A DNA stretch of 64,000 bases, taken from positions 62,001 through 126,000 of the forward strand of contig CAZUPD010000001.1 of assembly GCA_964621785.1 (NCBI GenBank), read 5' to 3'. Positions 27,394 to 37,341 of the stretch are shown here, piece after piece (within the stretch, counting starts at the first letter, position 1; each line of letters opens with the position of its first letter). The stretch comes from JACKDW01 sp964621785 (GTDB lineage: Bacteria > Myxococcota_A > Polyangia > Nannocystales > Nannocystaceae). Both the position numbers and the translations under genes were made by a program. Under the pieces are notes generated by a model that did no database searches, was not told the DNA's origin, and saw only the letters and a list, made by a program, of their open reading frames with translations.

Positions 27394-28800
27394 GTGACCC
27401 GACGTTCGTTGCCGCTCGCCGTCTTTGTTGCCCTGACCGTTTGCTCGTTTGTCGGCTGCAGTCCGGGGAACGAGGTTTCTTCAGCGACAGCGACGGAAGG
27501 ATCGAGTGGTTCCGACAGTGACGCCGACAGCGACGAGAGCGAGACCGGGGTCGACCCCACTGTGCCGACCTACTACGGCGACGTGCTCCCGATCTTTGCC
27601 GCCGCCTGTCAAAACTGCCATCACAGCGGCGGGATCGCACCGTTTGTCACCGATCGTTACGACGAAGTCGTGGCGTGGGGACCTGCGATAGCAGCAGCTG
27701 TTGAGGCCCGGACGATGCCACCATTTTTGGTCGATAATTCGGGTGTATGTCAAACTTTTGAACATGCAAGGTGGCTCGCCGACGACGAGGTCGCGACCAT
27801 CCAAGCGTGGGTCGAGGCCGATATGCCCGAGGGGGTGCGGCCCGACCAGCTGCCTCAACCACCGCAGCCCGAGGCCTTGATGGGCGCGCAGATTGTCGAG
27901 CTCAACACGCCGAGCTACACGCCAAAGGCCAAAGGGACGCCCGATGCCCTGTACGACGACTATCGTTGTTTTCCGGTCGAAATCGGGGGCGACACCACCC
28001 AGTTTTTGCAGGGCTTCGAGGTCGTGCCGGGCAACGATGCGATCGTTCATCATGCCGTTGGGTTTAAAGTCGATCCCGGTCGCACTGTCATTGGCGAGCT
28101 CACCAACGCCGGGATCATGGAGTTGCTCGACGGCCAGGACGACGAGCCTGGTTGGGAGTGCTTCGGGGCCGCCGGCGAGAATGTGTTGGTCGACGGCGTG
28201 CCGTTGACCTGGGCACCAGGTGTATCTGCAATCAATTATCCCGAAGGCACGGGCATCCGATTTGAACCCGGCGAGATCATGGTGGTGCAGATGCACTACT
28301 ACCTCGCCAACGCCGACGGGGAAGACTCGACCAAGGTCCGTCTGAGCATGGCCGACTCGGTCGAGCGCGAGGGCTACCTCGGGATCTACGACGCGTTGCT
28401 GTTCTCGATGTTCTCGGGTTCGCCCACGACCTTGGAGCCCGGCCAGCCGGACGTTTTGTTCAGTTGGGAGACCTCGCTGAGTTCATTTTTCGGGGATCTC
28501 GGTCAAGCGAGCGAGTATGAGGTCATGGGCATTTTGCCGCACATGCATCGACTCGGGCAGCGGATGCAGGTGAACTACGAGGTCGACGGTGACGAGGCCT
28601 GTGGCGCCTACATCCCCAACTGGGATTTCGACTGGCAGCAGGTGTTTTTCTACGAGACACCACCGGTACTCAAACCAAATGACCGCATTCATGTGACCTG
28701 TGAGTGGAACACCGAAGGTGTGGCCAATCCGGTGACGCCCGGTTTTGGCAGTGACAACGAGATGTGTCTCATCGGCGTCTATGTGGCACCCAAGTTGTAG
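27394..28800 (+). CDS. c-type heme / copper type II monooxygenase-like lipoprotein
   Basis: A 468-residue exported protein: lipobox SFVGC, acidic linker, then a heme c site CQNCH (residues 72-76) in a small cytochrome-like domain (residues about 60-150). A domain resembling the copper monooxygenases of the PHM/DBH family follows. Candidate copper ligands are the His pair in VHHAVGF, His in VQMHYYL, the HxH in LPHMHRLG and the Met in NEMCLIGVYV, in the family's order. Known members hydroxylate with ascorbate; here the fused cytochrome may deliver the electrons, which is inference. The GTG at 27394 gives the best signal peptide. The next lipoprotein overlaps its 3' end by 20 bp. Confidence 0.8.
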   Translation: MTRRSLPLAVFVALTVCSFVGCSPGNEVSSATATEGSSGSDSDADSDESETGVDPTVPTYYGDVLPIFAAACQNCHHSGGIAPFVTDRYDEVVAWGPAIAAAVEARTMPPFLVDNSGVCQTFEHARWLADDEVATIQAWVEADMPEGVRPDQLPQPPQPEALMGAQIVELNTPSYTPKAKGTPDALYDDYRCFPVEIGGDTTQFLQGFEVVPGNDAIVHHAVGFKVDPGRTVIGELTNAGIMELLDGQDDEPGWECFGAAGENVLVDGVPLTWAPGVSAINYPEGTGIRFEPGEIMVVQMHYYLANADGEDSTKVRLSMADSVEREGYLGIYDALLFSMFSGSPTTLEPGQPDVLFSWETSLSSFFGDLGQASEYEVMGILPHMHRLGQRMQVNYEVDGDEACGAYIPNWDFDWQQVFFYETPPVLKPNDRIHVTCEWNTEGVANPVTPGFGSDNEMCLIGVYVAPKL

Positions 28801-29365
28801 GTACATTTTTTTGCGGTGGCTGTGGTCGAGCGTGCTGCTACTCGCCGGTAGCGGCTGCGCGCCGCCGTCGTCGACCCCCGGGAGCGAGACCGGTACGCCG
28901 CGTGTCGGCGGGGCGCTCATCTCACCGGAGCTGTGGGTTCAGTCCGATGATGATGGTCCGTTTTCGGGTCATCGCCCACCCCAGGTCGACTGCCCGAATC
29001 CGGCCGCAACTGTCGAAGCCGGTGCATTTGAGATTCTGACCGACGAGTGCAACTACCTCGCGGCGAGTCAGCCATCGCTGTTGGATGTGCAGTCCGGCGA
29101 TACACTGGTGATCGACTGGGCACACGGGGATTTGGTAAGTCCACAGCCGGCGATCGCCCATCTCGGGTTTGGGCTCGGAAGCGAGATTGTGTTTGAAACC
29201 ACAATGGTGCTCCAACCTCCGCCGGAGGCGATCGCAGCCGCGGCCATGCGCAGCGAAGTTGTGGTCGAATTCGATGCCCCACAGGGGACGCCAGTTTATA
29301 TGCATGTGCATAATCATGGGGCGAATTCCTGGCGGATTTTTGCGCTCGACCTCAAACCCGAGTAG
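28781..29365 (+). CDS. Lipoprotein, partner of the heme/copper protein
   Basis: A 194-residue lipoprotein (lipobox GSGC) starting inside the end of the copper monooxygenase-like gene, so the two are translationally linked. The mature part is beta-rich and ends with VYMHVHNHGANSWRI, whose His cluster could bind copper. No family is recognised. It may be a copper donor or subunit, which is inference. A TGTAGGTACA palindrome lies across the upstream stop codon (28796-28805) and TGCATGTGCA lies in the His-rich end (29301-29310). Confidence 0.65.
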   Translation: MWHPSCRYIFLRWLWSSVLLLAGSGCAPPSSTPGSETGTPRVGGALISPELWVQSDDDGPFSGHRPPQVDCPNPAATVEAGAFEILTDECNYLAASQPSLLDVQSGDTLVIDWAHGDLVSPQPAIAHLGFGLGSEIVFETTMVLQPPPEAIAAAAMRSEVVVEFDAPQGTPVYMHVHNHGANSWRIFALDLKPE

Positions 29366-29472
29366 GATCGACTGCGCACATGATCGACGACCGAGCTGAA
29401 AGGCGCGATCCCGCCGTCTCACGCATCAACCACGATTGAGCGTTGATCAGCTCGTTGCGGCCTCATATGATT

Positions 29473-29492
29473 GGATGGTCTTTTAGACATGT
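29473..29492. promoter_or_regulatory. Possible operator, TCTTTTA site 3
   Basis: A TCTTTTAGACATGT sequence about 60 bp before the giant DUF1508 gene. The TCTTTTA core and CATGT right arm match the sites at 360-379 and 9033-9052, but the left arm is degraded and the right spacing is one base shorter. Confidence 0.22.
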
Positions 29493-29550
29493 ACCCGAAC
29501 TGTTGTATGCTGATCGTGAGTCGTAGGCGCCGACGTGCCGTAGGTATCTG

Positions 29551-32500
29551 ATGCACTTTCGCCTGAACGAGAGCACGGGAACGGGGTGTGCGTTTGAGTT
29601 GGTCGACGACGCCAATGGCTCAGTCGTGTTCGAGGGGAACGAGCACCCGACCCGCGATGCCTGTCTCGCAGCGATCCGCGAGGTGACGTCGAGTTTACGC
29701 TCACAGGCCGAGGCCACCCTCGAGGCGGAGGGAGAAGGCTTTCGCCTGGTGGTCACGGCCTCGGGCAAGCGCATCGCCACAGGCGTGAAGGTTGCGTCGC
29801 GCGAGGAGACCGTCGCGGAGTACACGCGGATCCACACCTGGATCACGACCTCCAAGCCCGTGATTCGAGCACGGAGCCGCAAACGTTCCAAGCGTTCGCG
29901 CAATCGGGACACGGTTCCCAAAGATGCTGTCCGTTACGACATGGACACGACGTCAGAGTCCCACAAGCGCGGTGTCGAGGAGTTGTGTCGGGCCAGCGAC
30001 GGTCTGTACGCCTATCACTTCAACGACGACCGCGGACGGGCCATCCTCTACTCACGTGGGTTTGCCTCGGCCTACAGCCGCACCAAACAGATAGCGAGCA
30101 TGTTGCAGTCCGCCAAGGACATCAAGCGGTTCGATGGGCGCGAGGATGACGGTCGGCCGTACTTTGTCTTGTTGGCGAGGAACGGACGGGAAGTCGCCCG
30201 AAGTCGGTATTTTGAGTCGACCCGCAAGCGCGACGCAACCATCCGCTGGGTCGTCGGAGCTGCGGCACACGAAGCGGTTCGCTATCCGGTTCGTGGGAAG
30301 CGGGTCAAGCACAAGCAACAAAAGACGATCGATCGCAGTCGAGCATCGGTGTCCGGGCTGCCCGGCTTCGAGGGGATCAAGCACGGGGGCAAGCACTTCT
30401 TTCACCTCAACGATGCTGACGGCAAAGCACTTTTGTATAGTCATGGATACCGTTCCGCCAGTGCGCGGGATACCGGAGTACGTTCGCTGTTGCGAGCGGG
30501 GATCTTGGCCAACTGCTACAAGATCGAACCCGAAGGCGACCAGTGGAGCTTTTGTGTCAAGGCGAGCAATGGTCGTCTGTTAGCCCGCAGCCGTGTGTTT
30601 ACCGACCGGGCCGAGGCCGAGGCCAGTGCCGAGTGGTGTCAGCTGGTGATTGTCAATTTCGGCAAGCGCTACGGCGTCAATCAGCTCGAATCGATCTGTC
30701 TCGAGATTCCTCTGGATATGGTCGCCACCGAGGCGAGTGAGACAGTGACGCGTCGGCCGGTGGCGACCCGCGACAACTGGCCGGCTGTCGAACGTTCCGG
30801 AGCAGCAAACCAAAGCGGCGTGTCGGCACAGGGAATCGATCCGGAGCGCTGGGTCCCCCCACAACCCGGACAGCAGCCCGTCGGTGTTTCAGGACAAAGT
30901 GAGCGTGAGCCCTGGCTCCGTCCCGAGGCTGCTGCCGAGGTTGAATCCTTGGCTGTGCAACAAAGTCTGGCGCCATCCAGCGGGACAGAGCCCAGCGGGC
31001 CGGTGGTTCGGGGACCCAACGATGCCGAAGATGCGGAGCCGCAAAGTGAGGCGAACGACGCGACGGAGGTCGTACAGAGCGAGCAGGTACCAGAGGATGG
31101 CGAAGAGGCGGATGACGCGACCGAGGTCGGCGAGCACGAACAGACGGTACCAAAAGCTGGCGATGATGCGGACCTGCGAAGGGAGGCGGATGACGCGTTC
31201 GTGGCGGACGAGAGCGAGCAGTCACAATCGCGTGAAGTCGGAACCGAAGCGATAGCCGAAAACGAACGAGGCTTGCCGGGTAGCGAGCCCGACGAAAAAG
31301 TTGCTGATACCTCGGATGGAGAGGTGAGTGGTGACGAGCCGCGAGATGCCGATGCACCCAACTGGGTCGACCGGCGTCAGGGGACCGGTAAGTGGATTCT
31401 CAAGGGACTGAGCCTCGGAGCCCTCTCTTTGTCCGATGTCGCCCGCGAGATCGCGCGGGGAACGGAAGATAGTGCCGAGGAGCCTGTCGACCGCGATGAC
31501 CGAGATGCTTGCACCGAGGAGTCGGAGACTCGGGTCCAGGTCGATCTCGCAGATGAAGAAGAGGACGACGAAGACGAAGGCTGGGAGCGAGTTGAAGACG
31601 TTGGGTCGCAGGCGGATGTTGGCCGAGCGACGCCCGTGCAATCAGATACATTTGGTGGTTCCGACACTAAAACCGAGGTCGAAGGGCCCGATGTTTCCTC
31701 TTCTGCTGTCGAGGAACGGGGGCGTGACTCTTCGGAGGCTGATCGTGATGGCGATATTGTATCTACACCGGTTGATGGCTCTGTGTCTGCTCCTTCTGCG
31801 GACGCGTTGGCAGAAGATCCTGGCGTAGCGGAGGCCGGCCAATCGGGAGCGAGTGCTTCACAGGATGTCACCGAGTCGGCACAAACGCCGAGCGGGTCGT
31901 TTGCGCCGGGGCCGAGTGTTTCCACGGTCGGTGCGTCCGCGGAAATCGAGGGAGTCGGCGATTTTGAGGCACACAACGACGGCGCGTCTGAGCCTGCCGA
32001 AGAGGTGTTCGAGTCTGTTGCGGAGTTCGAGGGCCTTGAGTTCGAGTCGGGCTCTCCCGCGGGAGGTGTGTTCGAGTCGGCTACAGGAGAAGCCGGAGCG
32101 TTTGAGCCAGAGGCGATCGCGTCAGCCAACGGGGTTGATCCGGACTCGGTCGTGCCGGAGGGCGGTGAGATCGAGCCAGAGGCGATTTCGTCGGCCGACG
32201 AGACGGCCAGCGAGGTTGAGTCACAGGCGATTGGGTCAACCGCGGAGTTTGAGCCGGACGCAGATGTGTCAAATGAGTCAGGAGAGGGCGAGGCACCAAC
32301 CACAGAGACGCCAGAGAGTGTCGGAGGTGCCTTGTTTTCAGGGACAGATTGGGAACAGGCATTCGAGGCCGCCGCGGCTGGGGTCGAGCAATCGGCGAGC
32401 CATGATCTTGTAGATTCAACTTCTATCGCCGCAAAAGTTGGCGATCGGCAGCGTCCCGAAGAGGCAGAAGAACCTCGGAGCGTGGGCAATGTCGGAGACG

Positions 32501-34974
32501 TGAACGCAGCGACAGACGCGAGCGAGGCAGCACAGACAACTACTCGCGATGTCGATGCCGAGACGCAATCCCCGCCATTGATTTCGGCGAAAGTCTCCGG
32601 TGGTGCCGAGCAAAAGCCGGCTTCTCGTACCTCGATACAGGATGACTCGGAGGTTTTCGCTGCCATCGAGGATGCCAAGCGACGCGGTCTTATCCCCAAA
32701 CAAAATCGCCAGACAGCGCAACCCGAGATCCCGGAACGGGACAGTCGCCCGCAGGACAAAGGACGTCTCGTATCACAAGAGCACTCGGAAAGTCGTCCCG
32801 CGACCTCGCCGGCTGCGAGGTCTCTGCGTCCCCCGGTGCAGAGCCCTCGAACCCGGTCGGCCCGAAAACCGTCGTCCCCGTCTGCGATTGTCATCTCGAC
32901 GGTTCCGCAGCGTTGGATCGACCGCCACGGCAATGCGGTTTTGTTTGCCGCGATCGCATTCCTTGTACTTGCAATCTTGACGCGTTCCCGCTCGCAGCAG
33001 ACGCCCGATCCGGCCCAGGCAGGCGCCACCGGTACGCCGCCAACCCAGCCGGTCGAACAGCCTCCGAGTTCTCGACAGACGTCTCCCGAAACACCCCTGC
33101 CTTCGGTGATTTCGGAGCCGCCCCAACCGGTCGAGAAGCCACCCCAGCCGCTTGCGTTTGTCGAACATTGCCCAGTTGATGCGGTTGATGTGGGGTTTGT
33201 GGTCAATCCGAGCCAACCGCAGCCTGGGGCCTCGGTCAAGATTGTGGCCGCGACCATGCGGACCGAAGCAGAGCTTTCCATGCAGCTACAACTCGACGGC
33301 AAAGTTGTGGCGTCGGCGGAGACGAGTTGGCCGGGGATTCCCTCGTTTGTGATTGCAAGGGTCACGCTTCCGGATCCCGGGACCTACCGTGCGGTCGTGG
33401 TGGAGAACGGAAAAGCGATTGCTTGTACATCATTTTTAGCGGGCGATGGCGGGATCCCGGCGCACAAACAACTGGCCGCTGGCCTGTGGCCGATCGAGCG
33501 CAACTGGAACCTCGGTGAGGAGGCGTTGTATAGCGCCTGGGTTCGGCGGTTGTTCTACGCGCGACATGGCGTCGGTGTGACCGCAAAAGATCTCAGCACC
33601 CTGACGATGGATGCCGAGCGCAACTTTGTGTTCAACGCAATGGGGTGGCGGGAGGACGATGCTGACCATGCCTCTGGCTTGTATATGCAATCTACAGGGG
33701 TCAGCCTTCCATATACCCTACGCGCGTACTGGGCGTGGAAACGCCGGCTTCCATTTTCGGCGCGAACCTGCGTGCGCGGGACAGATGGCCGCGCGTCCAC
33801 CTGTTCATCCCTGACACTGCCGACACCATCATCGCGCAAAACTTCCACGCGCAACTACAAGAAAAATGCCCACGGCAACATCCACGGGCTGTTGGGTGTC
33901 AAACGCTCGGCAACGCCGAAGAAGACGTCCGAGTACGATGCGGTGCGTCAGTACCTGGGCAAGGTGTTGAATTCGAGTGTGCATACATGGAATTTTCAGA
34001 CCGCCGCGGGTGATCCGAAGACGGATTTCTACCCGGTCCAGCTCGGTCGCAACAGCCTCCGCCCGGGTACGGTCTACGTCGATCCCTACGGCGGGGTGCT
34101 CGTCGTGGTCGAGGCCCGGGCGGCGGGCGAGGCCAGTCCGGGAATGCTGTTTGCGGTCGATGGGCAAGACGGCCAAATCGTGCGCCGACGGTTTGGGCCC
34201 GGGGCATTTGTGTGGTCGCCAGACCGGGCCGTGGGGGAAATCGGCTTTAAACAGTTTCGCCCGCTCGACATTCGCGACGGACAGGTCCGACAACTCGACA
34301 ACCGCGAGGTGGCGAGCACGCGCGGCGACCTGTGGGCAGGTGACGAAACGATGTCGACCGAGGCCTTTTTTCACGCGGTCGAGTCGGCCTTGACCCCAGG
34401 TGTGCGGGATGCTCAGATCGAGCAACTGTTTCTGATCGACGCCTTGTACGAGGCGGTGATCGCTAGGGCAGAGGTGGTCCAGCGCGCGACCTCGCGGCGC
34501 AAACCGGTCAAGATGCCCGGCGATCCGATGCGCCCGACTGACGGGCCGTGGCAAACGTTGTCGACCTTCGAGGCGGATCTTCGTTTGCTGATCGCGCTTG
34601 ATGCGATCGAGGCGTTCCCCCAGCGGGTCATCCTGCATCCGGAGGCCTTCGGGATCACAGCAGAGCAGGCGCCGCAGCTGCGCGCCGAGTTGCGCGAGCA
34701 ACAGCAAAGGCTGTTGACCCAGCAGAAGTACAAATTCCAGTACACGCGCAGCGATGGCAGCCTGTGGACGATCGATCTACGAGATTTGTCGGCCCGCGCC
34801 CACGCATTGGAGGTCGCCTATCACCCCGACGATTGTCCGGAAATTCGGTGGGGGGCGGCCGAGGGGAGCGACGAGGCAAAGACGTGTCTCAAACGCGCTT
34901 CGGCGGCCCAACGCAAGCGAATACAGGCCTATCGCCGGTTTTTCGCCGACCGCAAATTCCCGCCAAAAAAATGA
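29551..34974 (+). CDS. Giant acidic protein with tandem DUF1508 domains and one membrane helix
   Basis: 1807 residues. The first 370 hold three DUF1508 (YegP-like) pairs (about 1-100, 148-245, 270-370), recognisable by YHFNDDRGRAILYSRGF and FHLNDADGKALLYSHGY. Residues about 385-1090 are low-complexity and very acidic (Glu, Asp, Ser, Ala, Val). A single helix (AVLFAAIAFLVLAILT, about 1127-1143) is followed by a Pro-rich linker, a small Ig-like domain (1180-1290) and a C-terminal domain of about 500 residues with DFYPVQLGRNSLRPGTVYVDPYG, which looks like a conserved domain of unknown function. Which side of the membrane the acidic arm lies on is not shown; the absence of an N-terminal signal suggests cytoplasm, with the C-terminus outside. 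Function unknown. Confidence 0.8.
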   Translation: MHFRLNESTGTGCAFELVDDANGSVVFEGNEHPTRDACLAAIREVTSSLRSQAEATLEAEGEGFRLVVTASGKRIATGVKVASREETVAEYTRIHTWITTSKPVIRARSRKRSKRSRNRDTVPKDAVRYDMDTTSESHKRGVEELCRASDGLYAYHFNDDRGRAILYSRGFASAYSRTKQIASMLQSAKDIKRFDGREDDGRPYFVLLARNGREVARSRYFESTRKRDATIRWVVGAAAHEAVRYPVRGKRVKHKQQKTIDRSRASVSGLPGFEGIKHGGKHFFHLNDADGKALLYSHGYRSASARDTGVRSLLRAGILANCYKIEPEGDQWSFCVKASNGRLLARSRVFTDRAEAEASAEWCQLVIVNFGKRYGVNQLESICLEIPLDMVATEASETVTRRPVATRDNWPAVERSGAANQSGVSAQGIDPERWVPPQPGQQPVGVSGQSEREPWLRPEAAAEVESLAVQQSLAPSSGTEPSGPVVRGPNDAEDAEPQSEANDATEVVQSEQVPEDGEEADDATEVGEHEQTVPKAGDDADLRREADDAFVADESEQSQSREVGTEAIAENERGLPGSEPDEKVADTSDGEVSGDEPRDADAPNWVDRRQGTGKWILKGLSLGALSLSDVAREIARGTEDSAEEPVDRDDRDACTEESETRVQVDLADEEEDDEDEGWERVEDVGSQADVGRATPVQSDTFGGSDTKTEVEGPDVSSSAVEERGRDSSEADRDGDIVSTPVDGSVSAPSADALAEDPGVAEAGQSGASASQDVTESAQTPSGSFAPGPSVSTVGASAEIEGVGDFEAHNDGASEPAEEVFESVAEFEGLEFESGSPAGGVFESATGEAGAFEPEAIASANGVDPDSVVPEGGEIEPEAISSADETASEVESQAIGSTAEFEPDADVSNESGEGEAPTTETPESVGGALFSGTDWEQAFEAAAAGVEQSASHDLVDSTSIAAKVGDRQRPEEAEEPRSVGNVGDVNAATDASEAAQTTTRDVDAETQSPPLISAKVSGGAEQKPASRTSIQDDSEVFAAIEDAKRRGLIPKQNRQTAQPEIPERDSRPQDKGRLVSQEHSESRPATSPAARSLRPPVQSPRTRSARKPSSPSAIVISTVPQRWIDRHGNAVLFAAIAFLVLAILTRSRSQQTPDPAQAGATGTPPTQPVEQPPSSRQTSPETPLPSVISEPPQPVEKPPQPLAFVEHCPVDAVDVGFVVNPSQPQPGASVKIVAATMRTEAELSMQLQLDGKVVASAETSWPGIPSFVIARVTLPDPGTYRAVVVENGKAIACTSFLAGDGGIPAHKQLAAGLWPIERNWNLGEEALYSAWVRRLFYARHGVGVTAKDLSTLTMDAERNFVFNAMGWREDDADHASGLYMQSTGVSLPYTLRAYWAWKRRLPFSARTCVRGTDGRASTCSSLTLPTPSSRKTSTRNYKKNAHGNIHGLLGVKRSATPKKTSEYDAVRQYLGKVLNSSVHTWNFQTAAGDPKTDFYPVQLGRNSLRPGTVYVDPYGGVLVVVEARAAGEASPGMLFAVDGQDGQIVRRRFGPGAFVWSPDRAVGEIGFKQFRPLDIRDGQVRQLDNREVASTRGDLWAGDETMSTEAFFHAVESALTPGVRDAQIEQLFLIDALYEAVIARAEVVQRATSRRKPVKMPGDPMRPTDGPWQTLSTFEADLRLLIALDAIEAFPQRVILHPEAFGITAEQAPQLRAELREQQQRLLTQQKYKFQYTRSDGSLWTIDLRDLSARAHALEVAYHPDDCPEIRWGAAEGSDEAKTCLKRASAAQRKRIQAYRRFFADRKFPPKK

Positions 34975-35107
34975 TGATACAATTATTCTGGGTGGATGTG
35001 TTCACTCGGACATGTCGGGCTGCGGAGCCGACTGCAACCGAAGTGACCGGGATCCCCGAACCCGACAAAAAATGTGCTACACCGTCGACATCAACGGAGT
35101 CATGACC

Positions 35108-35374
35108 ATGCCGATGCGATTGCTGCGAAACCTGTTCCTCGTCCTTCCCCTGATCGCCGTTGCATGCCAAGGGGAGACGGACCCCAAACATGCCAAGACG
35201 ATTGAAGTAGGCAAAATTGCCCGCGATATCCAACGCTCACCCACCCGTGCAAAGTCGATCATCGAAGATGCCGGATACACCGAGGAGAGCTACCGCAAGG
35301 CGATTTTTGAGATCGCCCAGGATCCCGAGCAAAACGCGGTCTACATGAAGGTGCTCAAGGGCGAAACACCCTAG
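35108..35374 (+). CDS. Small lipoprotein
   Basis: An 88-residue lipoprotein: MPMRLLRNLFLVLPLIAVAC is signal peptide and lipobox, followed by a short charged helical domain with EDAGYTEESYRKAIFEIAQDP. GGAG sits 8 bases before the ATG at 35108, whereas the ATG at 35102 would be too close, so the later start is chosen. The function is unknown. Confidence 0.7.
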   Translation: MPMRLLRNLFLVLPLIAVACQGETDPKHAKTIEVGKIARDIQRSPTRAKSIIEDAGYTEESYRKAIFEIAQDPEQNAVYMKVLKGETP

Positions 35375-35453
35375 CCAGACTTCTTGAGGGTGCGGCTACG
35401 ACCGCCAAGGCTGCGGTTCACGAACCACGGCCCCAAAACCATGACCGTGGATG

Positions 35454-37145
35454 CTACTCGTCGGGCATATGGTGGCGAGAATCGACCGGCCGCACGAGCG
35501 CATTGGCGAGTAGGGCCAGGGCCAACAACCCTGCCATCAGGTACATCGTCGAGTTGTAGACCGTCGCGGAGGGATCGATGGTGCCCGGCGGGGCGATGTC
35601 CATCAACTTGCTGAGTGTCACAGTCTTTGCCTGTACAAGTTGTGGAAGTTGGTCCATGCCGGCGCCAAACGTGGCCTCAAACTTCGAAGGATCGACCGTT
35701 TGGGCGAGGTCATCAATGGCGTCATCGACCGCACGGGCCCGTAACGAGGTGATGGCCAAGGGCCCGAGCACACCGGCGGTACTCCAGGCGGTGAGCAATC
35801 GCCCGTGGATCCCCCCGACAAACTTGGTCCCAAACATGTCGGCGAGATAGGCGGGAATGGTGGCAAAGCCCCCGCCGTACATGGTGAAGATCATCATGGT
35901 CACGCCGTAAAACGCCACCAACCACACGGTCGCCGGCGAGGCACTAACCTGCCCCGCCGTCCACGGGATCGACAAATAAAGGGCAATCCCGAGGATGAAA
36001 AACACGTGGTAGGTGTTTTTGCGACCGATGTAGTCGGAGATCGTGGCCCAGAAAAACCGTCCGCCCATGTTGAAGACGCTGATCATCAACACATAGGTGG
36101 CGGCAAACGTCTGGTCGACCGTGGTCGGCAAGGTGGACCCGAAGATCTCCGTCATCATGGTTTTGGCGACGCCGAGAACACCGATCCCGGCGGTGACGTT
36201 GAAACACAGGACGATCCACAGCAGATAAAACTGCGGGGTTTTGAGGGCTTGGTCGATATGGACGTGGTGCCGGGTGATCATCCGCGCGCCAGCCTCGTCC
36301 TCACTCGGTGGCTCGTAGCCCACCGGTTTCCAGCCCTCAGCAGGGATCCGGTAGGACAGCGAGGCGAGCAACATGATGATGAAGTAGCCGATGCCGAGGA
36401 CGATAAAAGTTGCTGCTACACCGGTGTCGCCGGTACCCGCGACGTAAACCCCTTCGGGCCCGGGCACGGTGAGCTTGGCGAGGTCGCCCGCCCCGACGAT
36501 GACGACCTCTCGCATCTGGCCAGAGACCTCGGCCAGCCGACGCCCGGCTTCGGTGATGAGCGGGACATCGGCGGCTGGGCCGAGGTAGTCGGGGGCGCGG
36601 TAGAACAGTTTGAGCAGCCACAGTTTGAGCGGCGCACCGATCATGGCCCCACCGCCAAATCCCATGATCGCCATCCCGGTGGCCATGCCCCGGCGGTCGG
36701 GAAACCACCGGATCAGGGTGGAGACCGGTGACACGTAGCCGAGCCCGAGGCCGACGCCTCCGACCACGCCGTAGCCGAGGTACACCAGCCACAACTGGTG
36801 GAGCGTGATCCCGAAGCTACCTAGCAAAAACCCGCCACCCCAACAGCAGGCAGCCGTGACACCAACCATCCGCGGACCGACTTTCTCAAGCCATTTGCCC
36901 CCTAGGGCGGCCGATAGTCCGAGGCAGACGATCGCTACCGAGAAGATCCAGACGACGTCGCTCAAGGCCCAATCGCCCGAGGATGATCCGACGACGCCGA
37001 AGGCCCGGGTGAGCGGCAGGTTAAAGATGCTCCACGCATAGACGGACCCGATGCACAGGTGGATGGCGATCGAGGCTGGGGGGACGCGCCAGCGATTGTA
37101 GCCGGGCGGGGCGATGATCCTTTGTTTGCCGAGGAACGCGTACAT
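35454..37145 (-). CDS. MFS transporter, OxlT-like (oxalate/formate antiporter family)
   Basis: A 563-residue carrier with 12 membrane helices and a long central insertion (about 200-290). CIGSVYAWSIFNLPLT in helix 1 and GVGLGLGYVSPVSTLIRWFPDRRGMATGMAIMGFGGGAMIG in helices 4-5 are the signature of OxlT-related monocarboxylate/oxalate carriers. GGRFFWATISDYIGRKNTY matches the MFS loop 8-9 motif. The substrate may be a small carboxylate. The start at 37145 has no strong Shine-Dalgarno. It converges with the small lipoprotein gene; a CCACGG/CCGTGG hairpin at 35425-35450 lies between. Confidence 0.88.
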   Translation of the reverse strand: MYAFLGKQRIIAPPGYNRWRVPPASIAIHLCIGSVYAWSIFNLPLTRAFGVVGSSSGDWALSDVVWIFSVAIVCLGLSAALGGKWLEKVGPRMVGVTAACCWGGGFLLGSFGITLHQLWLVYLGYGVVGGVGLGLGYVSPVSTLIRWFPDRRGMATGMAIMGFGGGAMIGAPLKLWLLKLFYRAPDYLGPAADVPLITEAGRRLAEVSGQMREVVIVGAGDLAKLTVPGPEGVYVAGTGDTGVAATFIVLGIGYFIIMLLASLSYRIPAEGWKPVGYEPPSEDEAGARMITRHHVHIDQALKTPQFYLLWIVLCFNVTAGIGVLGVAKTMMTEIFGSTLPTTVDQTFAATYVLMISVFNMGGRFFWATISDYIGRKNTYHVFFILGIALYLSIPWTAGQVSASPATVWLVAFYGVTMMIFTMYGGGFATIPAYLADMFGTKFVGGIHGRLLTAWSTAGVLGPLAITSLRARAVDDAIDDLAQTVDPSKFEATFGAGMDQLPQLVQAKTVTLSKLMDIAPPGTIDPSATVYNSTMYLMAGLLALALLANALVRPVDSRHHMPDE

Positions 37146-37341
37146 GTGTAGGCACAATTACTTGGCGGATGGTACCAGCGGGGGTACGGCTACGAAAGTT
37201 CTTATGTTGCGGTCCATGCCTTGCGAGTGGACTGGACGGCCTGCGAATGCAAGTGACTCCTTGAGTCTGCACCCTCATTTGTCTCTTCGACGGACCGGGT
37301 TGGCGTCGAACTTTGGTTCCGCCTCGAACGCTGGCGACGCT

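Noticed and set aside
31377..33365. A 662-codon open frame on the minus strand
   Set aside because: It is antisense to the acidic region of the giant DUF1508 gene; its Ser/Thr-rich product is what the complement of Glu/Asp/Ser codons gives. No start signal or domain.
33735..34013. Frameshift inside the giant DUF1508 gene
   Set aside because: An overlapping frame looked protein-like, but the main frame continues without a stop into the DFYPVQL-LRPGTVYVDPYG block, so no shift is needed.
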